From the NCBI RefSeq assembly GCF_963924675.1, contig NC_089239.1, positions 1,353,001 through 1,417,000 of the forward strand: a stretch of 64,000 nucleotides of DNA. The letters run 5' to 3'. Of this stretch, positions 46,176-59,123 are shown piece by piece. The notes under the pieces were generated by a model. That model did not search any database. It saw only the letters and a program-made list of their open reading frames with translations, and had not been told where the DNA came from. Position 1 is the first letter of the stretch. Each line of letters begins with the position of its first letter. The DNA is from Phocoena phocoena (taxonomy: Eukaryota > Chordata > Mammalia > Artiodactyla > Phocoenidae). A program made the position numbers and the translations under genes.

Positions 46176-47017
46176 TACCTAATGTAAACATCTCACTTAT
46201 ATTTTAAGTATCACCTTTTTCAAGAAGTCTTTCCAGATGTGTTGACTTAAATTAATCTTACCTCAACTCTATCTTATTTCCCTAGTACTGCCATACATTC
46301 ACCCCATACTGGACACCAAGCCCCATTATAAGTATTAGGAATAAAATAACAAAAATGTATTTATAGACCCTAGCTCATCCTTTTAAATGCACACAATCCT
46401 GAGACATCACCAATTTAATCACTAAGACCTTAAGTTTCCTATAATTATTGCTCAAATATGTCTTTTCCATACCCATTACCACTACCTTGGTTTATGTCCA
46501 TTTTTTCCCACCTAAATTATTTTAACAACCACCTTACCACTGTCCCTGTCTTTGATTTTTCCAGCACTAGTCCACCCTTCGTATCAATCCAGATACATCT
46601 TGTTGAAATATCAAACTGATTATTCATTTTCTAGATAGTAGACATCTGTTTGGTTGTCCAGTTTTTCTTTTTACAGTTTTCATCCACAGGAAATATCATT
46701 GTGGGGGGTTGACTCTAGCCCTAGGTTATGTAAGTACCTGATCCAGGCCAGGAAAATTATAGTTTCCCACTCACACATCACTGTGATTGCGAAAAATTTG
46801 AAAGTAAATACCTCAGCATGCATCTCACAAGAACAAGGACATTCTCCTCCTGACCATGTCCAAGAAATTTTACATTAATACAGCAGCATTATAGTCCTTG
46901 TTCAATTTTCCTAATAATGTTTATTATCACTAGGTTTTGTTTCATTTCTTTTCTTTATTTTTTTATTCCAAGTCCAATTAATAATCATATATTAAACTTG
47001 GTTGTCATGTCTTTTCT
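46176..47017. other. Mostly unassigned; 46390-46625 resembles L2
   Basis: The stretch ACCCATTACCACTACCTTGG followed by CACCTAAATTATTTTAACAACCACC is like the L2 consensus in forward direction, but weak. A 74-codon frame at 46654-46878 is not recognised. The last bases (47003-47015, TGTCATGTCTTTT) are the left target-site duplication of L1-I. Confidence 0.4.
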
Positions 47018-49988
47018 TTTGAATTTTATTTTATTTATTTTTTATACAGCAGGTTCTTATTAGTTATCAATTTTATACACATCAGTGTATACATGTCAAT
47101 CCCATCGTCCAATTCATCACATCACCACACCCACCCCCCTGCAACTTTCCCCCCTTGTTGTCCATACGTTAGTTCTCTACATCTGTGTCTCAATTTCTGC
47201 CCTGTAAACCATTTCATCTGTACCATTTTTCTAGGATCCACATATATGCGTTAATATACGACATTTGTTTTCTCTTTCTGACTTACTTCACTCTGTATCG
47301 TAGTCTCTAGATCCATCCACGTCTCAACAAATGACCCAATTTCATTCCTTTTTTGGTTGAGTAATTCCATTGTATATATGTACCACATCTTCTTTATCCA
47401 TTCATCTGTCGATGGGCATTTAGGTTGCTTCCATGACCGGGCTATTGTAAATAGTGCTTCAATGAACATTGAGGTGCAGGTGTCTTTTCGAATTATGGTT
47501 TTCTTTGGATATATGCCCAGTAGTGGTATTGCTGGATCATATGATAATTCTATTTTTAGTTTTCTAAGGAACCTCCATACTGTTCTCCATAGTGGCTCTA
47601 TCCATTTACATTCCCATCAACTGTGCAAGAGAATTCCCTTTTCTCCAAACCCTATGCAGCATTTGTTGTTTGTAGATTTTCTGACGATGCCCATTCTAAC
47701 TGGTGTGAGCTGATACCTCATTGTAGTTTTGATTTGCATTTCTCTAATAATTAGTGATGTTGAGCAGCTTTTCGTGTGTTTCTTGGCCATCTGTATGTCT
47801 TCTATGGAGAAATGTGTATTTAGGTCTTCTGTCCATTTTTGGATTGGGTTGTTTGTTTTTTAAATATTGAGCTGCATGAGCTGTTTATATATTTTGGAGA
47901 TCAATACTTTGTCATTGATTCATTTATAAATATATTCTCCCATTCTGAGGATTGTCTTTTCATCTTGTTTATGGTTTCCTTTGCTGTGCAAAAGCTTTGA
48001 AGCTTCATTTGGTCCCATATGTTTATTTTTGTCTTTATTTCCATTACTCTAGGAGGTGGATAAAAAAATATCTTGCTGTGATTTATGTCAAACAGTGTTC
48101 TTCCTATGTTTTCCTCTAAAAGTTTTATAGTGTCCAGTCTTACATTAAATCTCTAATCCATTTTGAGTTTATTTTTGTGTATGGTGTTAGGGAGTGTTCT
48201 AATTTCATTCTTTTACATGTAGCTGTCCAGTTTTCCCAGCACCACTTATTAAAGAGACTGTTTTTCTCCATTGTATATCCTTCCCTCCTGGCTCTTAGAT
48301 TAGCTGATCATAGGTGCGTGGGTTTACCTCTGGGCTTTCTACCTTGTTCCATTGATCTATATTTCTGTTTTGGGGCCAGTCTTGATTACTGTAGCTTTGT
48401 AGTATAGTCTGAAGTCAGGGAGTCTGATTCCTCCAGCTCTGCTTTTCCCCCTGAAGACTGCTTTGGCTATTTGGGGTCTTTTGTGTCTCCAAACAAATTT
48501 TAAGACTTTTGGTTCTAGTTCTGTAAAAAAATGCCATTGGTAATTTGATAGGGATTGCATTGAATCTGTAGATTGCTTTGGGTAGTAAAGTCATTTTCAT
48601 AATATTGATTCTCCCAATCCAAGAACATGGTATATCTCTCCATCTGTTTGTATCATCTTTAATTTCTTTCATCAGTGTCTTATAGTTTTCTGCACACAGG
48701 TCTTTGGTCTCCCTAGGTAGGTTTATTCCTAGGTATTTTATTCTTTTTGTTGCAATGGTAAATGGGAGTGTTTCCTTAATTTTTCGTTCAGATTTTTCAT
48801 CATTAGTGTGTAGGAATGAAAGAGATTTCTGTGCATTAATTTTGTACCTTGAAACTTTACCAAATTCATTGATTAGCTCTAGTAGTTTTCCGGTGGCATC
48901 TTTAGGAATCTCTAAGTAGAGTATCATGTCATCTGCAAACAGTGACAGTTTTACTTCTTTTCCAATTTGTATTCCTTTTATTTCTTTTTCTTCTCTGATT
49001 ACCATGGCTAGGATTTCCAAATCTATGTTGAATAATAGTTGTGAGAGTGGACATCCTTGTCTTGCTCCTGATCTTAGAGGAAATGTTTTCTGCTTTTCAC
49101 TATTGAGAATGATGTTTGCTGTGGGTTTGTCATATATGGCCTTTATTATGTTGAGGAAAGTTCCCTCTATGCCTACTTTCTGCAGGGTTTTTATCATAAA
49201 TGGGTGTTGAATTTTGTCAAAACCTTTTTCTGCATCTATTGAGATGATCATATGGTTTTTCTTCTTCAATTGGTTAATATGGTGTATCACAATTATTGAT
49301 TTGCATATATGGAAGAATCTTTGGATTTCCGGGGTAAATCCCACTTGATCATGGTGTATGACCCTTTCAATATGCTGTTGGATTCTGTTTACTAGTATTT
49401 TGTTGAGGATTTTTGCATATATATTCATCAGTTATATTGGTCTGTAATTTATTTTTTTGTAGTATCTTTGTCTGGTTTTGGTATCAGCATGATGGTGGCC
49501 TCATAGAATGAGTTTGGGAATGTTCCTTCCTCTGAAAATTTTTGGAAGAGTTTGAGAAGGGTAGGTGTTAGCTCTTCTCTAAATGTTTGCTACAATTCAC
49601 CTGTGAAGCCATCTGGTCCAGGACTTTTGTTTGTTGGAAAATTTTCAATCACAGTTTCAGTTTCATTACTTGTGATTCGTCTCTTCATATTTCCTGTATC
49701 TTCCTTGTTCAGTCTTGGAAGGTTATACCTTTCTAAGAATCTGTCCATATCTTCCAGGTTGTCCACTTTACCGGCATAAAGTTGCTTGTAGTAGTCTCTT
49801 AGGATGCTTTATATTTCTGTGGTGTCTCTTGTAACTTCTTCTTTTTCATTTCTAATTTTATTGATTTGAGTCCTCTCCCTCCTTTTCTTGATGAGTCTGG
49901 TTAATGGTTTATCAATTTTGTTTATCTTCTCAAAAAACTAGCTTTTAATTTTATTGATTTTTATTATTGTTTTCTTTGTTTCTATTTC
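47018..49988 (-). mobile_element. L1-I: old-group L1, left (3') part, minus strand
   Basis: The reversed tail lies at 47018-47044, then a 3' UTR (TACAGCAGGTTCTTATTAG, CACATCAGTGTATACATGTCAA) shared with L1-A. ORF2 then runs up to 49988, where L1-J breaks it. TCTATTTC (49981-49988) is repeated at 56831-56838. The ORF2 337-codon piece at 48415-49428 is its longest open stretch. Confidence 0.93.
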
Positions 49989-50365
49989 TTTTTTTTCCAT
50001 TTTAACATCTTTATTGGAGTATAATTGCTTTACAATGGTATGTTAGTTTCAGATTCAGAACAAAATGAATCAGTTATATATATACATATGTTCCCATATC
50101 TCTTCCCGCTTGCATCTCCCTCTCTCCCACCCTCCCTATCCCACCCCTCCAGGTGGTCACAAAGCACCGAGTTGATCTCCTTGTGCTATGTGGCAGCTTC
50201 CCACTAGCTATCTACCTTACGTTTGGTAGTGTATATATGTCCATGCCTCTCTCTAGCTTTGTCACACTTTACCCTTCCCCCTCCCCATAGCCTCAAGTCC
50301 ATTCTCTAGTAAGTCTGTGTCTTTATTCCTGTTTCACCCCTAGTTTTTTCATGACATTTTTTCCC

Positions 50366-53300
50366 TTAAATTCCAAATATATGTGTTAGCATACGGTATT
50401 TGTCTCTCCCTTTCTGACTTACTTCACTCTGTATGACAGACTCTAGGTCTATCCACCTCATTACAAATAGCTCAATTTCGTTTCTTTTTATGGCTGAGTA
50501 ATATTCCATTGTATATATGTGCCACATCTTCTTTATCCATTCATCCAATGATGGACACTTAGGTTGTTTTCATCTCCAGGCTATTGTAAATAGAGCTGCA
50601 ATGAACATTTTGGTACATGACTCTTTTTGAATTATGGTTTTCTCAGGGTATATGGCCAGTAGTGGGATGTCTGGGTCATATGGTAGTTCTATTTGTAGTT
50701 TTTTAAGGAACACCCATACTGTTCTCTACAGTGGCTGTATCAATTTACATTCCCACCAACAGTATAAGAGGGTTCCATTTTCTCCACACCCTCTCCAGCA
50801 TTTATTTTTCCTAGATATTTTGATGATGGCCATTCTGACTGGTGCGAGATGATATCTCATTGTAGTTTTGATTTGCATTTCTCTAATCATTAGTGATGTT
50901 GAGCATTCTTTCATGTGCTTGTTGGCAGTCTGTGTATCTTCTTTGGAGAAATGTCTGTTTAGGCCTTCTGCCCATTTTTGGATTGGGTTGTTTGTTTTTT
51001 TGTTATTAAGCTGCATGAGCTGCTTATAAATTTTGGAGATTAATCCTTTGTCAGTTGCTTCATTTGCAAATATTTTCTCCCATTCTGAGGGTTGTCTTTC
51101 AGTCTTGTTTATAGTTTCCTTTGCTGCGCAAAAGCTTTGAAGTTTCATTAGGTCCCATTTGTTTATTTTTGTTTTTATTTCCATTTCTCTAGTAGGTGGG
51201 TCAAAAAGGACCTTGCTGTGAGTTATGTCATAGAGTGTGCTGCCTATGTTTTCCCTCTAAGAGTTTGATAGTTTCTGGCCTTACATTTAGGTCTTTAATC
51301 CATTTTAAGCTTATTTTTGTGTATGGTGTTAGGGTGTGATCTAATCTCATAGTTTTACATGTAGCTGTCCAGTTATCCCAGCACCACTTATTGAAGAGGC
51401 TGTCCTTTCTCCACTGTACATTCCTGCCTCCTTTATCAAAGATAAGGTGACCATATGGGCGTGGGTTTATCTCTGGGCTTTCTATCCTGTTCCATTGATC
51501 TATATTTCTGTTTTTGTGCCAGTACCATACTGTCTTGATTACTGTAGCTTTGTAGTATAGTCTGAACTCAGGGAGCCTGATTCCTCCAGCTCCATTTTTT
51601 GTTCTCCAGAATGCTTTGGCTATTCGGGGTCTTTTGTGCTTCCATATAAATTGTGAAATTTTTTGTTCTAGTTCTGTGAAAAATGCCAGTGGTAGTTTGA
51701 TAGGGATTGCATTGAATCTGTAGATTGCTTTGGGTAGTAGAGTCATTTCCACAATATTGATTCTTCTAATCCAAGAACATGGTATATCTTTCCATCTGTT
51801 TGTGTCATCTTTAATTTCTTTCATCAGTGTCTTATAATTTTCTGCATACAGCTCTTTTGTCTCCTTAGGTAGGTTTATTCCTAGATATTTTATTCTGTTT
51901 TTTGCAATGGTAAATGGGAGTGTTTTCTTGATTTCACTTTCAGATTTTTCATCATTAGTATATAGGAATGCCAGAGACTTCTGTGCATCAATTTTGTATC
52001 CTGCTACTTTACCAAATTCATTGATTAGCTCTAGTAGTTTTCTGGTAGCATCTTTAGGATTCTCTATGTATAGTATCATGTCATCTGCAAAGAGTGACAA
52101 CTTTACTTCTTCTTTTCTGATTTGGATTTCTTTTATTTCCTTTTCTTCTCTGATTGCTGTGGCTAAAACTTCCAAAACTATGTTGAATAAGAGTGGTGAG
52201 AGTGGGCAACCTTCTCTTGTTCCTGATCTTAGTGGAAACGCTTTCAGTTTTTCACCATTGAGGACAATGTTGGCTGTGGGTTTGTCATATATGACCTTTA
52301 TTATGTTGAGGAAAGTTCCCTCTATGCCTACTTTCTGCAGGCTTTTTATCATAAATGGGTGTTGAATTTTGTCAAAAGCTTTCTCTGCATCTATTGAGAT
52401 GATCATATGGTTTCTCTCCTTCAATTTGTTAATATGGTGTATCACATTAATTGATTTGCATATATTGAAGAATCCTTGCATTCCTGGAATAAACCCCACT
52501 TGATCATGGTGTATGATCCATTTAATGTGCTGTTGGATTCTGTTTGCCAGTATTTTGTTGAGGATTTTTGCATCTATGTTCATCAGTGATATTGGCCTGT
52601 CGTTTTCTTTCTTTGTGACATCCTTGTCTGGTTTTGGTATCAGGGTGATGGTTGCCTCGTAGAATGAGTTGGGGAGTGTTCCTCCCTCTGCTATATTTTG
52701 GAAGAGTTTGAGAAGGATAGGTGATAGCTCTTTTCTAAATGTTTGATAGAATTCGCCTGTGAAGCCGTCTGGTCCTGGGCTTTTGTTTGTTGGAAGATTT
52801 TTAATCACAGTTTCAGTTTCAGTGCTTGTGAAACTGTGATTGGTCTGTTCATATTTTCTATTTCTTGTGATTGGTCTGTTCATATTTTCTATTTCTTCCT
52901 GATTCAGTCTTGGCAGGTTGTGCCTTTCTAAGAATTTGTCCATTTATTCCAGGTTGTCCATTTTATTGGCATAGAGTTGCTTGTAGTAATCTCTCATGAT
53001 CTTTTGTATTTCTGCAGGGCCAGTTGTTACTTCTCCTTTTTCATTTCTAATTCTATTGATTTCAATCTTCTTCCTTTTTTTCCTGATGAGTCTGGCTAAT
53101 GATTTATCAATTTTGTTTATCCTTTCTAAGAACCAGCTTTTAGTTTTATTGATCTTTGCTATTGTTTCCTTCATTTCTTTTTCATTTATTTCTGATCTGA
53201 TTTTTATGATTTCTTTCCTTTTGCTAACTTTGGGGGTTTTTTGTTCTTCTTTCTCTAATTGCTTTAGGTGCAAGGTTAGGTTGTTTATTCAAGATGTTTC

Positions 53301-54223
53301 CTGTTTCTTAAGGTAGGATTGTAGTGCTACAAAATTCCCTCATAGAGCTGCTTTTGCTGCATCCCATAGATTTTGAGTCGTCGTGTCTCCATTGTCATTT
53401 GTTTCTAGGTATTTTTTGATTTCCTCTTTGATTTCTTCAATGATCACTTCTTTATTAAGTAGTGTATTGTTTAGCCTCCATGTGTTTGTATTTTTACAGA
53501 TCTTTTCCTGTAATTGATATATAGTCTCATAGCGTTGTGGTCGGAAAAGATACTTGATACAATTTCAATTTTCTTAAATTTACCAAGGCTTGATTTGTGA
53601 CCCAAGATATGATCTATCCTGGAGAATGTTCCATGAGCACTTGAGAAAAATGTGTATTCTCTTGTTTTTTGATGGAATGTCCTATAAATATCAATTAAGT
53701 CCATCTTGTTTAATGTATCATTTAAAGCTTGTGTTACCTTATTTATTTTCATTTTGGATGATCTGTCCATGGGTGAAAGTGGGGTGTTAAAGTCCCCTAC
53801 TATGAATGTGTTACTGTCGATTTCCCCTTTTATGGCTGTTAGTATTTGCCTTATGTATTGAGGTACTCCTATGTTGGGTGCATAAATATTTATAATTGTA
53901 ATATCTTCTTCTTGGATCGATCCCTTTTTCATTATGTAGTGTCCTTCTTTGTCTCTTCTAATAGTCTTTATTTTAAAGTCTATTTTGTCTAATATGAGAA
54001 TTGCTACTCCAGCTTTCTTTTGGTTTCCAATTGCATGAAATATCTTTTTCCATCCCCTTACTTTCAGTCTGTATATGTCTCTAGGTCTGAGGTGGGTCTC
54101 TTGTAGACAGCAAATATATGCGTCTTGTTTTTGTATCCATTCAGCCAATCTGTGTCTTTTGGTGGGAGCATTTAGTCCATTTACATTTAAGGTAATTATC
54201 GATATGTATGTTCCCATTCGCAT
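50366..54223 (-). pseudogene. L1-J ORF2, five or more lesions, 571-codon open core
   Basis: The first piece (53471-54223, 250 codons) carries the whole endonuclease with LNVNGLN, QETHL, GDFNTP, IDHILG (the Asp is kept) and SDHNAM. It then shifts frame at KIQTHGG. A 109-codon linker piece (52944-53273) ends at a TAA where others have Glu. The 571-codon core (51228-52943) contains the reverse transcriptase with FADDMILY. It also carries a 13-residue in-frame insertion near its start. A one-base gain near 51255 and a TAG for Trp near 50725 break the rest. The natural stop is at 50366. Confidence 0.93.
52836..52897. repeat. 31-bp tandem duplication inside L1-J ORF2
   Basis: GTGATTGGTCTGTTCATATT plus TTCTATTTCTT occurs at 52836-52866 and again at 52867-52897. 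Other L1 copies have it once. Together with AAACTGT just before it, the gain is 39 bases, which keeps the frame. Confidence 0.95.
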
Positions 54224-54281
54224 TTTCTTAATTGTTTTGGGTTTGTTATTGTAGGTCTTTTCCTTCTTTTGTGTTTCTTAC

Positions 54282-55140
54282 CTAGAGAAGTTCCTTTAGC
54301 AATTGTTGTAAAGGTGGTTTGGTAGTGCTGAACTCTCTCAGCTTTTGCTTCTCTGTAAAGGTTTTAATTTCTCCATCAAATCTGAATGAGATTCTTGCTG
54401 GGTAGAGTAATCTTGGTTGCAGGTTTTTCTTCTTCATCACTTTCAATATGTCCTGCCACTCCCTTCTGGCTTGCAGAGTTTCTGCTGAAAGATCAGCTGT
54501 TAACCTTATGGGGATTCCCTTGTGTGTTCTTTTTCCCTTGCTGCTTTTAATATGCTTTCTTTGTATTTAATTTTTGACAGTTTGATTAATATGTGTCTTG
54601 GCATATTTCTCCTTGGATTTATCCTGTTTGGGACTCTCTGTGCTTCCTGGAATTGATTAACTATTTCCTTTCCCAAATTACGGAAGTTTTAACTATAATC
54701 TCTTCAAATATTTTCTCAGTCCCTTTCTCTTTCTCTTCTTCTTCTGGAATCCCTATAATTCGAATGTTGGTGCATTTAATGTTGTCCCAGATGTCTCTGT
54801 GACTGTCCTCAGTTCTTTTCATTCTTTTTTCTTTATTCTGCTCTGCATTAGTTATTTCCACTATTTTATCTTCCAGGTCACTTGTCCGTTTTTCTGCCTC
54901 AGTTATTCTGCTATTGTTCCCATCTAGAGTATTTTTCATTTCATTTATTGTGTTGTTCATCATTGTTTCTTTCATCTTTAGTTCTTCTATGTCCTTGTTA
55001 AATGTTTCTTGCATTTTGTCTATTCTATTTCCAAGATTTTGGATCATCTTTACTATCATTTTTCTGAATTCTTTTTCAGGTAGACTGCCTATTTCCTCTT
55101 CATTTGTTAGGTCTGGTGGGTTTTTATCTTGCTCCTTCAT
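54282..55140 (-). pseudogene. L1-J ORF1: intact N-terminal 159 codons, then frameshift
   Basis: The start is the ATG at 55138-55140 (MKEQDKNPPDLTNEEE). This is the only copy here with the true N-terminus and coiled coil in one frame (54661-55140). The RRM-like part NIRIIGIPEEEEKEK is included. A one-base loss near 54690 shifts the frame just before the C-terminal domain (KTSVIWERK). The remainder lies in other frames to the TAG at 54282-54284. Confidence 0.92.
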
Positions 55141-56830
55141 CTGCTGTGATTTTCTGTCTTTTCATTTTGCTTATCTTACTGTGTTTGGGGTCTCCCTTTT
55201 GCAGGCTGCAGGTTCGTAGTTCCTGTTGTTTTTAGTGTCTGTCCCCAGTGGCTAATTTTGGTTCAGTGGGTTGTGTAGGCCTCCTGGTGGAGGGTAATAG
55301 TGCCTGTGTTCTGGTGGATGAGGCTGGATCTTGTCTTTCTGGTGGGCAAGTCCACGTCTGGTGGTGTGTTTTGGGTTGTCTGTAGACTTATTATGATTTT
55401 GGGCAGCCTCTCTGCTAATGGGTGAGGTTGTGTTCCTGTCTTGCTAGTTGTTTGGCATAGGGTGTCTAGCAATGTAACTTGCTGATCGTTGAGTGAAGCT
55501 GGGTGCTGGCATTGAGATGGATACCTCTGGGAGATTTTCGCCGTTTGATGTTATGTGCAGCTGGGAGGCCTCTTGTGGACCAGTGTCCTGAAGTTGGCTC
55601 TCTCACCTCAGAGGCACAGCACTATCTCCTGGCTGCAGCACCAAGAGCCTTTCATCCACACAGCTCCTTAATTTGGGATGATTCTTTGTCTACTCATGTA
55701 TTCCACAGATGCAGTGTACATCAAGTTGATTGTGGATATTTAATCCACTGCTTCTGAGGCTGCTGGGAGAGATTTCCCTTTCTCTTCTTTGTTCTCACAG
55801 CTCCCAGGGGCTCAGCTTTAGATTTGGCCCCGCCTGTGCATGTAGGTCGCTGGAGGGCATCTGTTCTTTGCTCAGAAAGGATATGGTTAAAGAGCCGCTG
55901 ATTTGGAGGCTCTGGCTCACTCAGGCCGGAGGTAGGGAGGGTCACGGAGTGCGGGGCGGGCCTGCAGCGGCAGAGGCCGGCATGAAGTTGCCAGCCTGAG
56001 GCGTGCCATGCGTTCTCCCAGAGGAGTTGTCCCTGGATCCCGGGACCCTGGCAGTGGCGGGCTGCACAGGCTCCCAAGAAGGGGGGTGTGGATAGTGACC
56101 TGTGTTCGCACACAGGCTTCTTGGTGGTGGCAGCAGTGGCCTTAGCATCTCATGTTTATCTCTGTGGTCCGCACTTTTAGCCGTGGCTCGCGCCCATTTC
56201 TGGAGCTCCTTTAAGCAGTGTTCTTAATCCCCTCTCCTCATGCACCAGGAAATAAAGAGGGAAGAAAAAGTCTCTTGCATCTTCAGCAGGTCCAGACTTT
56301 CCCCCGGACTCCCTCCCGGCCTGCTGTGTTGCACTAATGCCCTGCAGGCTGTGTTCACGCTGCCAACCCCAGTCCTCTCCCAGCACTCCAAATGAAACTT
56401 GAGCCTCAGCTCCCAGCCCCGCCCACCCCGGCGGGTGAGCAGACCAACCTCTCGGCTGGTGAGTGCTGGTCAGCCCTGATCCTCTGTGCTGGAATCTCTC
56501 TGCTTTGCCCTCCGCACTCTTGTTGCTGTGCTCTCCTCCGCGGCTCCAAAGCTACCCCACTCCGCCACCCGCAGTCTCCGCCTATGAAGGGGCTTGCTAG
56601 TGTGTGGACACTTTTCCTCCTTCACAGCTCACTCCCGCTGGTGCAGGACCTGTCCCTATCCTTTTGTCTCTGTTTATTTTTTTCTTTTGCCCTAACCATG
56701 TACGTGGGCGGTTTCTTGCCTTTTGGGAGGTCTGAGGTCTTCTGCCAGCGTTCAGTAGGGGTTCTGTAGGAGTTGTTCCACGTGTAGATGTATTTCTGGT
56801 GTATCTGTGGGGAGGAAGGTGATCTCCACC
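55141..56830 (-). promoter_or_regulatory. L1-J 5' UTR, lacking the simple-repeat module and the tip
   Basis: The sequence goes straight from TTTCATCCACACAGCTC to CTTAATTTGGGATGATT at about 55665. L1-C, G and H have 250-550 extra bases there. The GC-rich part (55790-56560) has a single copy of the 38-bp unit and fewer CpGs than in L1-H. The first 25 bases of the element are missing. Confidence 0.75.
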
Positions 56831-58883
56831 TCTATTTCATTTATTTCTGCTCTGATCTTTATGATTTATTTCCTTCTGCTAACTTTGTGTTTTGTTTGTT
56901 CTTCTTTCTCTAGTTCTTTAGGTGTAAGATTAGATTGTTTATTTGAGATTTTTCATGTTTCTTGAAGTAGGCTTGTATAGCTATAAACCTCCCACTTAGA
57001 ACTACTTTTGCTGCATCCCCTAGGTTTTGAATCATTGTGTTTTCATTGTCATTTGTCTCCAGGTATTTTTTGATTTCCTCTTTGATTTCTTCAGTGATCT
57101 CTTGGCTATTTAGTAACGTATTATTTAGCCTCCATGTGTTTGTGTTTCTTATGTTTGTTTCCCTGTAATTGATTTCTAATCTCATAGCGTTGGGATCAGA
57201 AAAGATGCTTGACATGATTCCAGTTTTCTCTAAATTCTCTGAGGCTTGCTTTGTGACCCAAATTGTGATGTATCCTGGAGAATGTTCCATTCACACTTGA
57301 GAAGGAATTGTAATCTGCTGTTTTTGGATGGAATGTCCTATAAATATCAATTAAATCTATCTGATCTATTGCATCATTTAAAGCTATGGATGATCTGTCC
57401 GTTGGTGTAAGTGAGGTGTTAATGTCCCCCAGTACTATTCTGTTACTGTTGATATCCTCTTTTATAGCTGTTAGCAGTTGCCTTATGTATTGAGGTGCTC
57501 CTATGTTGGGTGCATATATATTTATAATTGTTATATCTTCTTCTTGGATTGATCCCTTGATCATTATGTAGTGTCCTTCCTTGTCTCTTGTAACATTCTT
57601 TCTTTTTAAGTCTATTTTATCTGATATGAGTATTGCTACTCCAGCTTTCTTTTGATTTCCATTCGCATGGAATATTTTTTTTCCATATCCTCACTTTCGG
57701 TCTTATGTGTCTCTAGGTCTGAAGTGGGTCTCTTGTAGACAGCATATATATGGGTCTTGTTTTTGTATCCATTCAAGAGGCCTGTGTTTTTTGGTTGGAG
57801 CATTTAATCCATTCACGTTTAAGGTAATTATCTATATGTGTGTTCCTATGACCATTTTCTTAAGTTGGAGGGTTTTGATTTGGTTGGTCCTTTTGTTCTT
57901 TTTTGTTTCTTACTTAGAGAAGTTCCTTTAGCATGTAGATTTTCTTTGGTGATGCTGAATTCTCTTAGCTTTTGCTTGTCTGTAAAACTTTTGATTTCTC
58001 CATTTTATCTGAATGAGATACTTGCTGGCTAGAGTAATCTTGCTTGTAGGTTCTTCCCTTTCATCACTTTAAGTATATCATGCCACTCCCTTCTGGCTTG
58101 TAGAGTTTCTGCTGAGAAATCAGCTGTTAACCTTATGGGAGTTCCCTTATATGTTATTTGTCGTTTTTCCCTTGCTGCTTTCAATAATTCTTCTTTGTCT
58201 TTAATTTTTGCCAATTTGATTATTGTGTGTCTCAGTGTGTTTCTCCTTAGGTTTATCCTGTATGGGACTCTCTGCACTTACTGGACTTGCGTGGATATTT
58301 CCTTTCCCTTGTTAGGGTAGTTTTCAACTATAATGTCTTCAAATATTTTCTTGGGTCTTTTCTCTCTCTCTTCTTCTGGGACCTCTATAATGTGAATGTT
58401 GTTGCATTTAATGTTGTCTCAGACGTCTCTTAGGCTGTCTTCATTTCTCTTCATTCTGTTTTCTTTATTCTGTTCCACAGCAGTGAATTCCACCATTCTG
58501 TCTTCCAGGTCACTTATCTGTTCTTCTGCCTCAGTTATTCTGCTATTGATTCCTTCTAGTGTAGTTTTCATTTCAGTTATTGTATTGTTCATCTCTGTTT
58601 GTTTGTTATTTAATTCTTCTAGGTCTTTATTAAACATTTCTTGCATCTTCTCGGTCTTTTCCTCCATTCATTTTCCGAGGTCCTGGATCATCTTCACTAT
58701 CATTATTCTGAAATCTTTTTCTGGAAGTTTGCCTATCTCCACTTCATTTAGTTATTTTTCTGTGGTTTTACCTTGTTCTTTCATCTGGTACATAGCCTTC
58801 TGCCTTTTCATCTTGTCTATATTTCTGTGAATGTGGTTTTCGTTCCACAGGTTGCAGGATTGTAGTTCTTCTTACGTCTGCTC
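56831..58883 (-). mobile_element. L1-I: right (5') part, minus strand
   Basis: It resumes at TCTATTTCATTTATTTCTGC with the ORF2 linker, then the endonuclease region, ORF1 (57914-58794) and a short piece of 5' UTR that ends at about 58883. The 5' UTR is truncated compared with L1-A. At its edge TGTCATGTCTTTT (58884-58896) repeats the sequence left of the 3' tail (47003-47015). So this is the target-site duplication of L1-I. Confidence 0.92.
57914..58794 (-). pseudogene. L1-I ORF1, broken
   Basis: The start is the ATG at 58792-58794, the stop a TAA at 57914-57916. The coiled-coil piece at 58419-58667 (82 codons) reads ITEAEEQISDLEDRM. The C-terminal piece at 58029-58277 (82 codons) reads RRNTLRHTIIKLAKIKDKE. 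Frameshifts lie between them, and a stop lies near 58672. It is more like the ORF1 of L1-A (for example NKDLE and EFTAVEQ) than that of the young group. Confidence 0.88.
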
Positions 58884-58897
58884 TGTCATGTCTTTTT

Positions 58898-59123
58898 TTT
58901 TTCTCTTCTCCTTTTTTTTTTTTTTTTTTTTTGCTGTATGCAGACCTCTCACTGTTGTGGCCTGTCCCATTGCAGAGCACAGGCTCAGGACACGCAGGCC
59001 CAGTGGCCATGGCTCACTGGTCTAGCTGCTCCGCAGCATGCGGGATCCTCCCAGACTGGGGCACGAACCCGTGTCCCCTGCATCAGCAGGTGGACTCTCA
59101 ACCACTGCACCACCAGGGAAGCC
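58898..59123 (-). mobile_element. CHR-type SINE with 15-bp TSD, minus strand
   Basis: The reversed T-rich tail lies at 58898-58932, then TGTGGCCTGTCCCATTGCAGAGCACAGGCTC and, at the right, the tRNA-like head (CAACCACTGCACCACCAGGGAAGC). CTGTCATGTCTTTTT at 58883-58897 and 59124-59138 flanks it. The site is the right target-site duplication of L1-I, so this is the third copy of the motif. Confidence 0.95.

Larger units (their letters stand above)
49989..56830 (-). mobile_element. L1-J: nearly full-length L1, minus strand, inserted in L1-I
   Basis: It is about 6.8 kb long: a reversed tail and 3' UTR at 49989-50365, ORF2 at 50366-54223, ORF1 at 54282-55140 and a 5' UTR to 56830. The 5' end begins (reversed) GGTGGAGATCACC and so lacks only about 25 bases of the tip, including the AAGATGG site. 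TCTATTTC flanks it on both sides, and L1-I continues on both sides. It lacks the pyrimidine or GGAA module of the 5' UTR that L1-C, G and H have. Confidence 0.95.
47251..57855 (-). pseudogene. L1-I ORF2, broken and split by L1-J
   Basis: ORF2 starts at the ATG at 57853-57855 and ends near 47251, with 49989-56830 (L1-J) not part of it. Endonuclease pieces lie at 57196-57564 and 56910-57290; they read TFSRIHHNLGHK, with His in the place of the conserved Asp. Part of the linker is interrupted by L1-J. The reverse transcriptase lies at 48415-49428 (337 codons, with FADDMILY), and C-terminal pieces at 47251-47700. Several frameshifts and stops are present even without the insertion. Confidence 0.88.
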
